Of a stretch of 64,000 nucleotides of DNA, positions 53,466 to 63,011 are shown one piece after another. Numbering within the stretch: the first letter of the stretch is position 1; each line of letters starts with the position of its first letter. This DNA is from RPQJ01 sp963793005 (lineage in GTDB: Bacteria; Pseudomonadota; Gammaproteobacteria; Steroidobacterales; Steroidobacteraceae): assembly GCA_963793005.1 (NCBI GenBank), contig CAWBYP010000002.1, forward strand, positions 806,001-870,000, written 5' to 3'. The translations under genes were made by a program, and so were the position numbers. The notes below the pieces were generated by a model, which searched no databases, had not been told where the DNA came from, and saw only the letters and a list, made by a program, of their open reading frames with translations.

Positions 53466-54839
53466 TCAGGGGCGCCACGGCGCCTGCGCTTCCGCGAACA
53501 GCCGCTGCAGGAACATGCGAACCGCGGGAAGCGCTTCGTCTGCGGGCATCAGCCGCTCGCGGACCAGTATGTCGGCGATGTCGCGCAGCGTGCGCCGGCC
53601 GTCCACGAGCGACGCGACGAACGAATGAACGCGCATCGCCAGCGCCTGGCTCTCGACCTGCGGCAGCATCGGCACCGGCACATCTTCCTGCTCGAGCCAG
53701 TCCGGCGCATTGCGATGCGGCGCCGGAGCTGCGACTCGTTCCCGCGCGACGGCGCTGAACGTCACCAGCCGCTCCATGCGGCCGTGGCGGCTGGCCGGGG
53801 ACGCAAGGTACGGGACGACGTCTTCCTGCATGTCGATGTCCTGGAAGCCTGCCGCAGCGAGGATCGCCGGCAGCTCGTCCAGCGAATAGCAGCGGGCCGG
53901 ATCGCCGTGCTGGAAAAACAGCGAGCCGCTGTTCACCCAGCGGCCGCCGGGCTTGAGCCACGTGTTCAACCTGGCCGCAAACCTCGCAAGGTCTTCGTCG
54001 AGGATGTCGATCAGCCAGGGCGTGACGACAGTGTCGAAAGAGCCTGGCGCAAACGGGGGCTGCGACGCATCGGCAACGACCGGCCACAGGCCCGGTGGCG
54101 CCGGTGCCGGAGCGCGCAGGTCGCGCAACAGGGCGTTACAGCCGAGATCCCGCGGCGCCACCGGAAACTCGTGCAGCTCGACGCGCTCGCCCGCAAACAT
54201 CCGACGCGCCACGATCATCATCAGTGGATTCAGGTCCGCGGCGATCGTGGTGACCGGGCCTCTGCGTACGTGTAGGTCGTAGGCGAGCCGGCCCGCGCCG
54301 CAGCCGAGCACCAGCAACCGGCCGGGATTAGCAGCGCCGAGCGCACGATCGACCACTGCATAGGCCAGTTCGTTTTCCGTTTCACCCCAGCACCAGTCGC
54401 GGTGCAGGTTGGCGTAGTAGCCAGTCAGTCCCTGCCCCGCCGGCAGCGGCGATCCGAGCGCACGGTAGGTTTCCGGCACCGCGGCTCCGGCGGCCAGGTC
54501 GAGTGGCGCAAGCAGCGACGACAGTCTTCGCGCATGGTCGCTGCATGCGCTCGAGAGGAGTTTCAGTCGATTGCGGGTCTCCGCGAGCGTGACGCCGGGC
54601 TCGAGTGCAGCACGGTACCGTGCTGCCTGGGCCTCGAGTTCTACGCTGAATGCGCGCATGCGCGTGCGCCATTCGCCGAGCGTTGCCTGGGGCTCCGCGC
54701 ACAGCCATGGAATTCCGTCGACGAACGGGTAGATCGCTCCGCAGGTCCCGCAGCCGACCGCGGTACCCGGCGTGAGCCCTCCGCCGCAGCGCGGACAGCC
54801 AAGCAGCGTCCAGTGGTCGGTTTCGGGTGCCCTTTCCAA
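53466..54839 (-). CDS. N2227-like methyltransferase with N-terminal zinc ribbon
   Basis: 457 residues. A zinc ribbon at about 14-37 (CPRCGGGLTPGTAVGCGTCG) resembles Trm112-type fingers. The central SAM domain starts with YYANLHRDWCWGETENELAY, as in N2227/carnosine N-methyltransferases, then LLVLGCGAGRLAYDLHVRRG (motif I) and TPWLIDILDEDLARF. The last ~60 residues (HSFVASLVDGRRTLRDIADI) look PqqD-like, which suggests peptide binding. The substrate is not known. The fusion of a zinc ribbon, a methyltransferase and a PqqD-like tail is unusual and points to a peptide or protein target. Confidence 0.78.
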   Translation of the reverse strand: MERAPETDHWTLLGCPRCGGGLTPGTAVGCGTCGAIYPFVDGIPWLCAEPQATLGEWRTRMRAFSVELEAQAARYRAALEPGVTLAETRNRLKLLSSACSDHARRLSSLLAPLDLAAGAAVPETYRALGSPLPAGQGLTGYYANLHRDWCWGETENELAYAVVDRALGAANPGRLLVLGCGAGRLAYDLHVRRGPVTTIAADLNPLMMIVARRMFAGERVELHEFPVAPRDLGCNALLRDLRAPAPAPPGLWPVVADASQPPFAPGSFDTVVTPWLIDILDEDLARFAARLNTWLKPGGRWVNSGSLFFQHGDPARCYSLDELPAILAAAGFQDIDMQEDVVPYLASPASRHGRMERLVTFSAVARERVAAPAPHRNAPDWLEQEDVPVPMLPQVESQALAMRVHSFVASLVDGRRTLRDIADILVRERLMPADEALPAVRMFLQRLFAEAQAPWRP

Positions 54840-54850
54840 GGTACCCGAGT

Positions 54851-56485
54851 CTAGCCGATCGTGCCGTTCACGATCGGATTGAACGCGATCAGGCTGTCCT
54901 GCAGCGCTGCCGAACCGAGGCCGTGGCCCAGGAACTTCTGCCCGAACTGCCCTTGCTCACCGTGCAGCGCCATGTAGTTCAGCACCACGGTCTCGACCAG
55001 CAGGTTGACGTTGTTCGCAGCGGGACTCGACGCCGTTTCCACCGAACCATCCGAGCGGAAATAGCCGATCTGCTGGTGTCGGGCCGTGCCAGCCGCACCG
55101 CTGCTCAACAGCTGCGGCCGCCCCTGGGGGTTGTAGACCAGGAAGAAAGACGCACCCGTGGACTGGTTGTCGCTGGTCCACATGAACTTGCCGCGGCCGT
55201 CGACACTGTTGTCCACCTGGCCGCTGGCGGAGATCGAGCCGTCGGAGAAGACATAGAGCATCAGCGGCATGCCGCGTCGCGCGGCGTATTCAAGGCATGC
55301 GCCCATGCAGCGACCGGCACGCAGGTCGCGGATTTCACCTGTCGAGCGTCCCTGTCCATGGTAGTCGTAACCGCCGAGCGTGATCGTGCCGGCCCCCGCG
55401 TAGCCGGACAGCACCATCTTCATCACGGCCGCCGTCTTGCGGAACTCGGCGTCGCTGTTGTACTCGGCTGCATTGAATATGCCACCGGCACCGACGATGT
55501 CCTGGTCGAGATCAGGGTTGAGACTGGTCGGATCGCCGAAGCGGTCCACGACGTCGGCAGCCTTCACGTAACCGCAATCCACCAGTTCGCGTACTACCTC
55601 GTCGCGCGTCACGGTGGTCTTCTTGGGATCCGCCCAGGGTTGCTTCGGATCCACCCTCTGCAGCTTGCGGCTGCTGATGCGCTCGACCGATTCCATTACG
55701 GCCACCGTATCGTCCACGCTCAACAGGTTGGCCAGCTGGCCCGTGTCCACGAGACCCGTGACGTCGCTGGCCCTGTCCACCTTGGTCGGGCGGACGGACA
55801 GGTCGATCAACCCTGCCGGTGCCATCGAGTTGCCACCGGAGTCCGAGGCACGCGAACCGACCAGCGTCGCCAGCGATCCATCCGCGCCAGCCTTGTATAT
55901 GCCGTACATCGGATTGTGCGGATTGTTGCCGGTGTCGTTCTCCGAACGAGCCGCAATGACCGCACCGTTGATCGAGGCCGCGGTCGCAGGCGAGATGCGA
56001 TCCATGATTCCGCGCAGGAATGCGCTGTCGGAGTGGAACGCCAGGCCCAGGCTTGCGTCGGTGAAACTCGTGCCGGTCGCCGCATTGGTCATGCTGGGCA
56101 GCATGTCACCAGGCAGTCCCATCTTTCCGTAGCCCGCCGTGCCCAGGAAGTCGAGTTGCCCGCCCGGACCGCCGATCAGCACGTTCGACCCGACCATGTT
56201 CGCGCCGCCCGCGAGGTCGATACAGATGAACGGGATCTTGCCCGCTCCCTGCACCTGGATGCCGCAACTGGCGCGCAGCGCCTCCAGGTCCGGTGACAGC
56301 GCGGCCATCGCCGCGCGCGGGTCTGCGAACAAGCCGAATATCGTCGGCGCCACGACCGTGCCGAGGCCGGCGGTAAGTCCCTGCGCGATGAAGTCGCGGC
56401 GCGTTACGGGGCGCTTGTGGCCGAGCGCGTGCCGTATCGGTTCGTCCAGGCCCAGTCGCCGCGGGGGTGACTTGCGAATGATCAT
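54851..56485 (-). CDS. Tat-exported DUF1501-like protein
   Basis: 544 residues. The twin-arginine signal is RPVTRRDFIAQGLTAGLGTV (about 25-44). The mature part has features of the DUF1501/sulfatase-like group: FICIDLAGGANMVGSN, GMPLMLYVFSDGSISASGQV and LGGYDYHGQGRSTGEIRDL. These proteins are exported folded, probably with a metal, and their reaction is not firmly known. It lies downstream of the two cytochrome-like genes on the same strand and is probably co-transcribed with them. Confidence 0.8.
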   Translation of the reverse strand: MIIRKSPPRRLGLDEPIRHALGHKRPVTRRDFIAQGLTAGLGTVVAPTIFGLFADPRAAMAALSPDLEALRASCGIQVQGAGKIPFICIDLAGGANMVGSNVLIGGPGGQLDFLGTAGYGKMGLPGDMLPSMTNAATGTSFTDASLGLAFHSDSAFLRGIMDRISPATAASINGAVIAARSENDTGNNPHNPMYGIYKAGADGSLATLVGSRASDSGGNSMAPAGLIDLSVRPTKVDRASDVTGLVDTGQLANLLSVDDTVAVMESVERISSRKLQRVDPKQPWADPKKTTVTRDEVVRELVDCGYVKAADVVDRFGDPTSLNPDLDQDIVGAGGIFNAAEYNSDAEFRKTAAVMKMVLSGYAGAGTITLGGYDYHGQGRSTGEIRDLRAGRCMGACLEYAARRGMPLMLYVFSDGSISASGQVDNSVDGRGKFMWTSDNQSTGASFFLVYNPQGRPQLLSSGAAGTARHQQIGYFRSDGSVETASSPAANNVNLLVETVVLNYMALHGEQGQFGQKFLGHGLGSAALQDSLIAFNPIVNGTIG

Positions 56486-56517
56486 GGTTGCTTACCTGCT
56501 GCGTGCATTGCGGCGCC

Positions 56518-58974
56518 TCAATTGATCAGCGTCACTGCGCTGCCGAGCATTGCTGCACAGGTCGCCTTGACGACCGTGGCAGTGCGCCCTGCGGGGCAAC
56601 TGTTGCCGCAGGCAGTGAGCCGCGTGATCAGTGAATCCAGCTCGTTTCGCACATCGGTCGGATCCGGGTCGGTCTCCATGCCGGCCAGCATCATGCGACT
56701 GATCAGTGAATCGACCACGATTCCGCGCCCGCCGGAACCGAACGCGGTCGCCGGTGCGGCACCGAAGTTGAACCCCGGGAAGTACGCGGCACGGGCGGTC
56801 GGGTCATCGACCAGTGTGTTGCAGTACTGGATCGAAAGCTGCGCGATCGCCACCGGGTGCCCGGAGACGAAGGTGTCGATGCTCTCGACGGTCGGCAGCG
56901 CCTGCTTGACCGTGTCGAACGTGGCTTGCACCGCGGGTGCCTGGGCGCTCACGCCGGTCAGCCGGGACATGGTCGCGTTGATCCTGTCGAATACCCGCAG
57001 GCCGATATCGGCGGGACGACGCACGTCGGGCGGAGGCCCGGGGGCCAGCGGTACCGGGTCGAGCCGCACGTTGGTGTTCGACCCGAGTACATCGAAGGTC
57101 AGGAAGAATTCGTCGGTATCCGGTCCTTTCTGCAGCGCGATGACCGTGCCGATCGTGGACAGCTGCTGGCCGAGCGGCCCGTATTCGGAATCCGTGATGT
57201 TCGTGTCCAGCGTCCGGTATGCCTGGCCAACGTCGGGTTCCGTGCCATTGATGCCGATGCGCATTCCCGCGATGGGAATCGTCCCCGGCTGGGCCTCAGG
57301 ATCGAGGCTGATGAACGTCGGCTTGTCGAACAGGTAGCTGTAGCTGTCGAACTGGCTCACCGTGAACATGATGTACGACTGTGGCACGCCCACCAGGTGG
57401 CTCACCGAGAACAGCACGAAGTATTTCTCGCCGACGCCGGCGTCGAAGTTCGTCTGCACCTGCTCCTGGGTCAGCGCGCGGTTGTAGACAGCGACCAGCC
57501 GGAAGATGCCCTGGAACTGGCGGTCGCCGGATACCTCGTTGCCGAGCACGAACGCGAATGTATCGTCCCAGTCGGAGATATTGCCTCCAGCCGAGGAGTC
57601 CATGTCGCCGGTGTATTCGCCGTTCACGTAGATCCGCCTGCCATTGACCGGGTCGTAGGTCGCAACCACATGCTGCAGCGTCGCCTGCAGGTCCTCGTCA
57701 GCGGCAGCCGTGGTGAGCTTCGGGTCGCCGGCCTGGTCCGTGCTGCTCGACCGGTTGTAGAAATCGTAGCTGTAGAGCGTCTGGCCCAGCATGAAGTTGC
57801 GCGTCGTGGTTCCGCCCGAGTAGGAAACGATGCGCGCATCCTCCTGCGCGACGTTGCCGGGTGCGACCCACGCCTCGATCGTGTACTCGCCGGTGGCCGC
57901 GATCAGGTCGTGCAGCTTGCGGCTTGCCGTGGTCGAGCCCTGCGCCTTGCCGCTGCGGACATTGATGCCCCAGCCGCCTACCCAGGTCACGTCACCGGAC
58001 AGCGTGAGATTCAGGGCGGGATCGACGCCGCTGGTGTCGTAGACCGCGCTGCCCCTGCCGGTCTTGAATTCCCACAGTCCGATCAGGTTCGAGGTGTAGC
58101 GGTTGCCGCCACTGGCGACGGTTCCGTCGTACATCCCGAGCGCTTTCGACAGCACCAGTGAGGGATCGACCTGCGTTGCAGGCACCTGGGCGGCGAACGC
58201 GCTGATGGCGGCCTGCATCTCATCCGCATCGTCGGCGCAGTTGCTCCAGCAGTTGTGGAACTCGTTGCGCAGCCGGAGCACCAGTCGCGACTGTGCCGGC
58301 GTGTCGAGATCGATTTTTACCTTCGCCGCCGCGTAAGCCTCGTCCAGGTCGGCCGATGCGAAGTATGGCGACTGTGCTGCAGCTGCGGTCGGTGCGTGGC
58401 AGCGCGCACAGTATTCCCGCACCACCGGATAGACGGTCGACGCGAACAGCGCGGGTGCTGCTGGAAATGCCTTGCTGTCGCCCGGGTCCTTGATGACCGG
58501 CGCCTTGAGGATCACGCCCTGCACGCCGCCGCCACCCGCCGCGCCCGCCCATGCGGTGATCCAGGTCGTCATGATGTCGGCGCAGGCGTCGGCGCTGGCA
58601 AGCCAGCAGTTGTGGCCCCCGGCCACCTTCTGCACCATGCGCGAGTCACGCGGTGAAGAAAGCGTGACGATTCCGTTCGCGGCGGCGTAGGCGAGATTGA
58701 TGTCGTCCTGGCGCACGAACTGCGGCGCCTGACCGCCAGCCACGTGGCACTTGCCGCAGCGATTGCTCGCCTTGAGGTTGTCCCACACGTTGATCTTGAA
58801 CGCCTGCACGTCGGCCGTGGCCGGCGGCGGGCCACTGTAGGCGGCCGGCGCGCCACCGGAAGTGACGGGATTCTGTACCGTCTCGGCGCCGCCACCGCAG
58901 CCGGCGAGCAACAGCGCGACAGCGCTGAGGGCGGCGACTCGGATCGTCCAGGTTGGCAGGGTCTTGGTGTTCAT
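56518..58974 (-). CDS. Lipoprotein with two CxxCH domains and a LamG domain
   Basis: 818 residues. The lipobox LLLAGC gives lipid-carrying Cys26. Two CxxCH heme-binding motifs are present: RCGKCH (C73-H77) and YCARCH (C189-H193). Each is followed by a DxxxAYAAA motif, an SRxV motif and HNCW, so about 95 residues are duplicated. A LamG/concanavalin-type domain spans about 300-500 (GEYTIEAWVAPGNVAQEDAR, GRRIYVNGEYTGDM). The C-terminal 300 residues are unassigned. It should be anchored in the outer membrane and carry c-type hemes. Confidence 0.85.
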   Translation of the reverse strand: MNTKTLPTWTIRVAALSAVALLLAGCGGGAETVQNPVTSGGAPAAYSGPPPATADVQAFKINVWDNLKASNRCGKCHVAGGQAPQFVRQDDINLAYAAANGIVTLSSPRDSRMVQKVAGGHNCWLASADACADIMTTWITAWAGAAGGGGVQGVILKAPVIKDPGDSKAFPAAPALFASTVYPVVREYCARCHAPTAAAAQSPYFASADLDEAYAAAKVKIDLDTPAQSRLVLRLRNEFHNCWSNCADDADEMQAAISAFAAQVPATQVDPSLVLSKALGMYDGTVASGGNRYTSNLIGLWEFKTGRGSAVYDTSGVDPALNLTLSGDVTWVGGWGINVRSGKAQGSTTASRKLHDLIAATGEYTIEAWVAPGNVAQEDARIVSYSGGTTTRNFMLGQTLYSYDFYNRSSSTDQAGDPKLTTAAADEDLQATLQHVVATYDPVNGRRIYVNGEYTGDMDSSAGGNISDWDDTFAFVLGNEVSGDRQFQGIFRLVAVYNRALTQEQVQTNFDAGVGEKYFVLFSVSHLVGVPQSYIMFTVSQFDSYSYLFDKPTFISLDPEAQPGTIPIAGMRIGINGTEPDVGQAYRTLDTNITDSEYGPLGQQLSTIGTVIALQKGPDTDEFFLTFDVLGSNTNVRLDPVPLAPGPPPDVRRPADIGLRVFDRINATMSRLTGVSAQAPAVQATFDTVKQALPTVESIDTFVSGHPVAIAQLSIQYCNTLVDDPTARAAYFPGFNFGAAPATAFGSGGRGIVVDSLISRMMLAGMETDPDPTDVRNELDSLITRLTACGNSCPAGRTATVVKATCAAMLGSAVTLIN

Positions 58975-58982
58975 GGCGTCCC

Positions 58983-60173
58983 CTAGTCACCCATGCAGTA
59001 GGCGGCAGCCTCGGCGAAGACTCGCTTCAGCTGGTAACCGCTGGACCTGAATGAGCCGACCATTGACTGGACCTTCGCCCGGTCCTGCGCGTCGCTCGGG
59101 TCGCGGAAACAGACGGTGCGGAACACCTTCTTCACCTGGCAGCCGGCGAACGCGTCCGTGCGCGCGAGCTCCATGCCGAGCGACTTGGCGCCCTGCCCGC
59201 TGCCTGGCAGCGAGGGATCCCAGCCCAGCAGCGAGTTGCGGCCCTGTCGCCAGTAGTTGTCCCAGTGGTCGTCCGGCGTCGAGTAGCCGGCCGGGAAGGT
59301 GTCCCTGTTGTGAAAGTACTTCGGGCGCACCACGCCTTCCGAGTAGACCACGCGTCCGGCTGTCTCGTCCCAGTCGTGGTAGGCGAAAGCCTGGACCATC
59401 GGGTCCATCCCGCTGTGGCAGCCGATGCAGTTGTTCAGGAACAGGCGGCTGTCCCCGCCCGGGCTGCGACTGACATCCTGGCGGATGCGGTCCGGAGGAC
59501 GGGTCGTATCCATCACCTGCTCGAGGTCCGTGCACAGGTGGTTGATCAGCGTGAAGCGGAACATCGCGCGGTTCGTCCCGGCGACCAGGAACGCCTCCGC
59601 AGCCGCGCGCGAGGTCATTACTCCCGCGGTTGCGCCCGGCGGCAGGCCATTGAGCGATGACTGCGTGGTGCGTGTCAGCACGTCCTTCAGGTTCGCACCC
59701 TGCGATTCGAGCGCTGCGTAGTGGTCGTTGTTTGCCGGCGAGTACGCGGGGACGCCGGACGCGCCGCTGCCCACGTAGACAATGTCGTCGTAGAGGACGT
59801 GGTCGAATGGCACCTCGTCGCGCACCATGCCGATCACGGTTGCGACGTAGTCGTTCAGCGGCGCGAACACCGTCTGTTCCTCGTTGCTCCACGGCATCGC
59901 GAAATTCTTCAGGGTCACGTCGTAGAAGGCGCGGTCCTGCATCGCCGTGTACGCAGCCTGGATCGGGCTGCCGGCCGCGATGTCGCCTGCCATCGAGGTG
60001 AGCACCGGCTCGCTGGGCGGCACGCCCGCGAGCCGGTCGTGCATGCGCTTGGCCTGGCTGCGCGAGTCAGCGAGCGATGCCACTGGCTGCAGCGCGACCA
60101 GCATCGCGCACGCAGTCATGGCGGTCACCCGCAGCCTGCCAAGACCGTACCGTGCGAGCGTCTTGCGGCGCAT
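58983..60173 (-). CDS. Secreted monoheme protein of unknown function
   Basis: 396 residues from the ATG at 60173, preceded by GGGGAGGA at a good spacing. A signal peptide ends near residue 36 (LQPVASLA). One CxxCH is seen (FLNNCIGCHSGMDPM, about residue 265). Other conserved-looking parts are YDDIVYVGSGASGVPAYSPA and FRFTLINHLCTDLEQVMDTT, then PPDRIRQDVSR. Four further Cys lie near the C-terminus. It heads the leftward group that continues with the LamG lipoprotein (eight bases on) and the Tat protein. It could be a c-type cytochrome-like oxidase or an electron carrier; no exact family was recognised. Confidence 0.8.
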   Translation of the reverse strand: MRRKTLARYGLGRLRVTAMTACAMLVALQPVASLADSRSQAKRMHDRLAGVPPSEPVLTSMAGDIAAGSPIQAAYTAMQDRAFYDVTLKNFAMPWSNEEQTVFAPLNDYVATVIGMVRDEVPFDHVLYDDIVYVGSGASGVPAYSPANNDHYAALESQGANLKDVLTRTTQSSLNGLPPGATAGVMTSRAAAEAFLVAGTNRAMFRFTLINHLCTDLEQVMDTTRPPDRIRQDVSRSPGGDSRLFLNNCIGCHSGMDPMVQAFAYHDWDETAGRVVYSEGVVRPKYFHNRDTFPAGYSTPDDHWDNYWRQGRNSLLGWDPSLPGSGQGAKSLGMELARTDAFAGCQVKKVFRTVCFRDPSDAQDRAKVQSMVGSFRSSGYQLKRVFAEAAAYCMGD

Positions 60174-60376
60174 GCAGATCCTCCCCGCGACCGGACCATC
60201 CGGTCGTTGGCGTGAATTTGCGTGCTGGCGCCGCAAACGCCAAGCCGTATGACTCGCACTGAGAAGCGTTTCACACAACGGAAGCCTGCAGGTGGTGCTG
60301 TCGGCTGCATGTGAGAAAAAGTGACCCCCCCGCGGCATGCGTGCCGCGCTCGTGCCCACCTGCCGAGGAAGCTCAG

Positions 60377-63007
60377 ATGCTCGCTTTCGTCCGGGACAAC
60401 AAGCATGCCCGCTGGCCGCACAGTCGCCTGGCGACCGCACTAATGGCGGTCGTCATCGCCGGCTGCGGCGGCGGAGGTGGCGCCGGCCCGGGCAGCGGCC
60501 AGGACCCCGACCCGATCGTGCTCGACTTCCCCGTCGCATACGTGAAGCGACCCGTTCCGACCGGAAACGCAGCCACTGTCGATGCGAGGAGGCTGCTCGG
60601 CTTCGAACCGGGCGCCGACCTGTACGTGCGCGATCGCGCCACGCCATCGGCCGGCGAGCGCAACGTTACCGGTGAACTTACCCAGGGCATGGGCGAGGTA
60701 CGCGACGTCGAGCCCTCGTACGACGGTACGAAGCTCGTGTTCGCAATGCACCGCCCGCTGATCGACGGCGCCGAGCCGGAGGAGCAGCCGACCTGGGAGA
60801 TCTGGGAATACACAGTTGCGAGCGACGAACTGCATCGCGTCGTCGCCTCGGACACCGTGGCCCGCCAGGGCAACGACGTGGCCCCGCACTACCTGCCGGA
60901 CGGCCGCATCGTGTTCAGCTCGACCCGGCAGCGGCAGTCGAAGGCGATCCTGCTCGATGAAGGCAAGCCTCAGTTCGACGCGCAGGACGAGGATCGCCGC
61001 GAACCCGCGTTCGTGCTTCATGTAATGGGTTCCGATGGCGGTAACGTCCACCAGATCTCGTTCAACCAGAGCCATGACCTCGATCCAGCCGTCCTCGACG
61101 ATGGCCGCATCGTCTTCAGCCGCTGGGACGGCGCCCCCGGTCACGACGAATTGAGCATCTACGCAGTGCGGCCGGACGGCAGTGGCCTCGAGCTGCTCTA
61201 CGGCGCCAACAGTCACATGACCGGGACGGACGACACGGAAATCCACTTCCTGGACCCGCGCCAGATGGGAAACGGCCACCTGCTGGTGCGGGCACAGCCG
61301 ATGGTCGCCCCCGAGCGCGGCGGTGAGCTGCTCGACATCGACGTATTGAATTACGTGGAAAACTCGCAATCGACGGCACCGAATGCCGGCGTGCTGAGCG
61401 GCCCTGCGCAGGTTCCGGCCACGATCAATGTCGTCAGCACGATCCCGGGACCCTCGCCCGGTGGTCGCTACCAGGCGGCTTTCCCGCTACGTGACGGCAC
61501 AGGCCGCCTGCTGGTGAGCTGGACCCAGTGCCGGCTGCTGGAGGGAACCAGGATCGTCCCCTGCACCGCCGACCGCCTTGCGGCCCCTGGCGCGACCCCC
61601 GCCCCGCCGCTGTACGGGATCTGGATGTACGACCCCGCGAACCGCACGCAGTTGCCGGTTGCGCGCCCGGTCGAAGGCATCATGTACACGGACATCGTCG
61701 CGCTGCAGCCGCTCGCGCTGCCACCGGTGCTGCTCGACCGGGTTGCGGGCGTGGACTACGACGCCGACCTGGAATCCGAGGGTGTCGGCATCCTGGACAT
61801 TCGCAGCGTGTACGACATCGACGGAGTCGATACCGCCCCGGGCGGCATAGCAGCACTTGCCGACCCGGCGCTAACGACAGCAGCCCAGCGCCCCGCGCGG
61901 TTCCTGCGGCTCGAGAAGGTCGTCAGCATGCCGGACCGCGAGGTACGCAATTTCCGCGGCAGCGCCTTCGGGGTCACTTCGGCCTTCGGTATGCGCGAAG
62001 TGCTTGGCTACGCGCCGATCGAGCCGGACGGCTCGGTGCGGGTAAAGGTGCCTGCCAACGTCGCCTTCGCAATCTCGTTACTCGACGCGAACGGCAGGCG
62101 GAGAGGACCGCGGCACAACAACTGGCTACAGGTGCGGGCCGGCGAAGAACTGCGTTGCAACGGCTGCCACGATCCCGCGAGCGGCCTGTCGCACGGGCGC
62201 AGCAACCTCTTCGCCGCTGCCTGGGCGGGTGCCCCGACCACCGGCCTTCCGTTTCCGAATTCAAACCCCGCACTGTTCGCGGACTTCGGCGAAACGATGG
62301 CGCAGGTGCGCGCCCGCATCAGCTGCCAGACCGACTGCGCCGCGCTGAAGCCGAGCACCAGCGTCGTATTCGAAGACGTATGGACCGACCCGGTTTCGGC
62401 CGGGCGCCCGGCCGATGCGCCGTTCGAATACAGCTACGCCGACCTGGCGACCCCGGCGCCGACGTCGCCCGAGTGCGTGACAAGCTGGCACTCCGGTTGC
62501 CGGATAACCGTTCACTACGAACAGCACATCCACCCGCTGTGGAGCCTGCCGCGCGTGACCTTCGACGTGGATGGCGTGACCGTCCTCAAGGACGATACCT
62601 GCACGAGTTGCCACTCGCGGCTTTCGGCGGCCGGCGAGGCACAGGTGCCTCCGGGCCAGCTCGAACTGACCGACGGCCCGTCGGCCGACCAGCCGGACCA
62701 CTTCCACGCCTATCGCGAACTGCTGGCCACGGACAACGAGCAGGAACTCGTCGGTGGGACGTTGCAGGATCGCCTGGTACAGGTCGGTGTCGACCCGGTC
62801 ACCGGCGACCCGCAGTTCGCGCCGGTGCAGGTGACGCCTTCGCTGCGGGCGGGCAGCGCAAGCACATCTGTGACGTTCTTCTCAGGATTCGCGCCCGGAG
62901 GCACCCACGAGGGCCGTCTTTCGGCCGCGGAGTTGAGGCTCGTCTCGGAATGGGTCGACGAAGGTGCGCAGTATTTCAATGACCCGTTCGTCGCGCCGCT
63001 CAATTGA
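60377..63007 (+). CDS. HzsA-like lipoprotein with beta-propeller and two CxxCH motifs
   Basis: 876 residues from the ATG at 60377, which has GAGGAAG upstream. The signal ends in a lipobox (VVIAGCGGGGG). A TolB/PD40-type propeller follows: DVEPSYDGTKLVFAMHRPL, HYLPDGRIVFSSTRQ, VLDDGRIVFSRWDG and IYAVRPDGSGLELLYG. The middle region resembles the HzsA-type domain of the hydrazine synthase alpha subunit (FRGSAFGVTSAFGMREVLGY). Two heme motifs are RCNGCH and CTSCH. Real hydrazine synthase is confined to anammox bacteria and has partner subunits that are absent here, so this is a relative with another role. Divergent from the monoheme gene. Confidence 0.82.
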   Translation: MLAFVRDNKHARWPHSRLATALMAVVIAGCGGGGGAGPGSGQDPDPIVLDFPVAYVKRPVPTGNAATVDARRLLGFEPGADLYVRDRATPSAGERNVTGELTQGMGEVRDVEPSYDGTKLVFAMHRPLIDGAEPEEQPTWEIWEYTVASDELHRVVASDTVARQGNDVAPHYLPDGRIVFSSTRQRQSKAILLDEGKPQFDAQDEDRREPAFVLHVMGSDGGNVHQISFNQSHDLDPAVLDDGRIVFSRWDGAPGHDELSIYAVRPDGSGLELLYGANSHMTGTDDTEIHFLDPRQMGNGHLLVRAQPMVAPERGGELLDIDVLNYVENSQSTAPNAGVLSGPAQVPATINVVSTIPGPSPGGRYQAAFPLRDGTGRLLVSWTQCRLLEGTRIVPCTADRLAAPGATPAPPLYGIWMYDPANRTQLPVARPVEGIMYTDIVALQPLALPPVLLDRVAGVDYDADLESEGVGILDIRSVYDIDGVDTAPGGIAALADPALTTAAQRPARFLRLEKVVSMPDREVRNFRGSAFGVTSAFGMREVLGYAPIEPDGSVRVKVPANVAFAISLLDANGRRRGPRHNNWLQVRAGEELRCNGCHDPASGLSHGRSNLFAAAWAGAPTTGLPFPNSNPALFADFGETMAQVRARISCQTDCAALKPSTSVVFEDVWTDPVSAGRPADAPFEYSYADLATPAPTSPECVTSWHSGCRITVHYEQHIHPLWSLPRVTFDVDGVTVLKDDTCTSCHSRLSAAGEAQVPPGQLELTDGPSADQPDHFHAYRELLATDNEQELVGGTLQDRLVQVGVDPVTGDPQFAPVQVTPSLRAGSASTSVTFFSGFAPGGTHEGRLSAAELRLVSEWVDEGAQYFNDPFVAPLN

Positions 63008-63011
63008 CGCA

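Noticed and set aside
60377..63007. Hydrazine synthase, hence an anammox organism
   Set aside because: Only an HzsA-like domain is present. No HzsB/C genes or hydrazine dehydrogenase are nearby, and the rest of the window is gammaproteobacterial.
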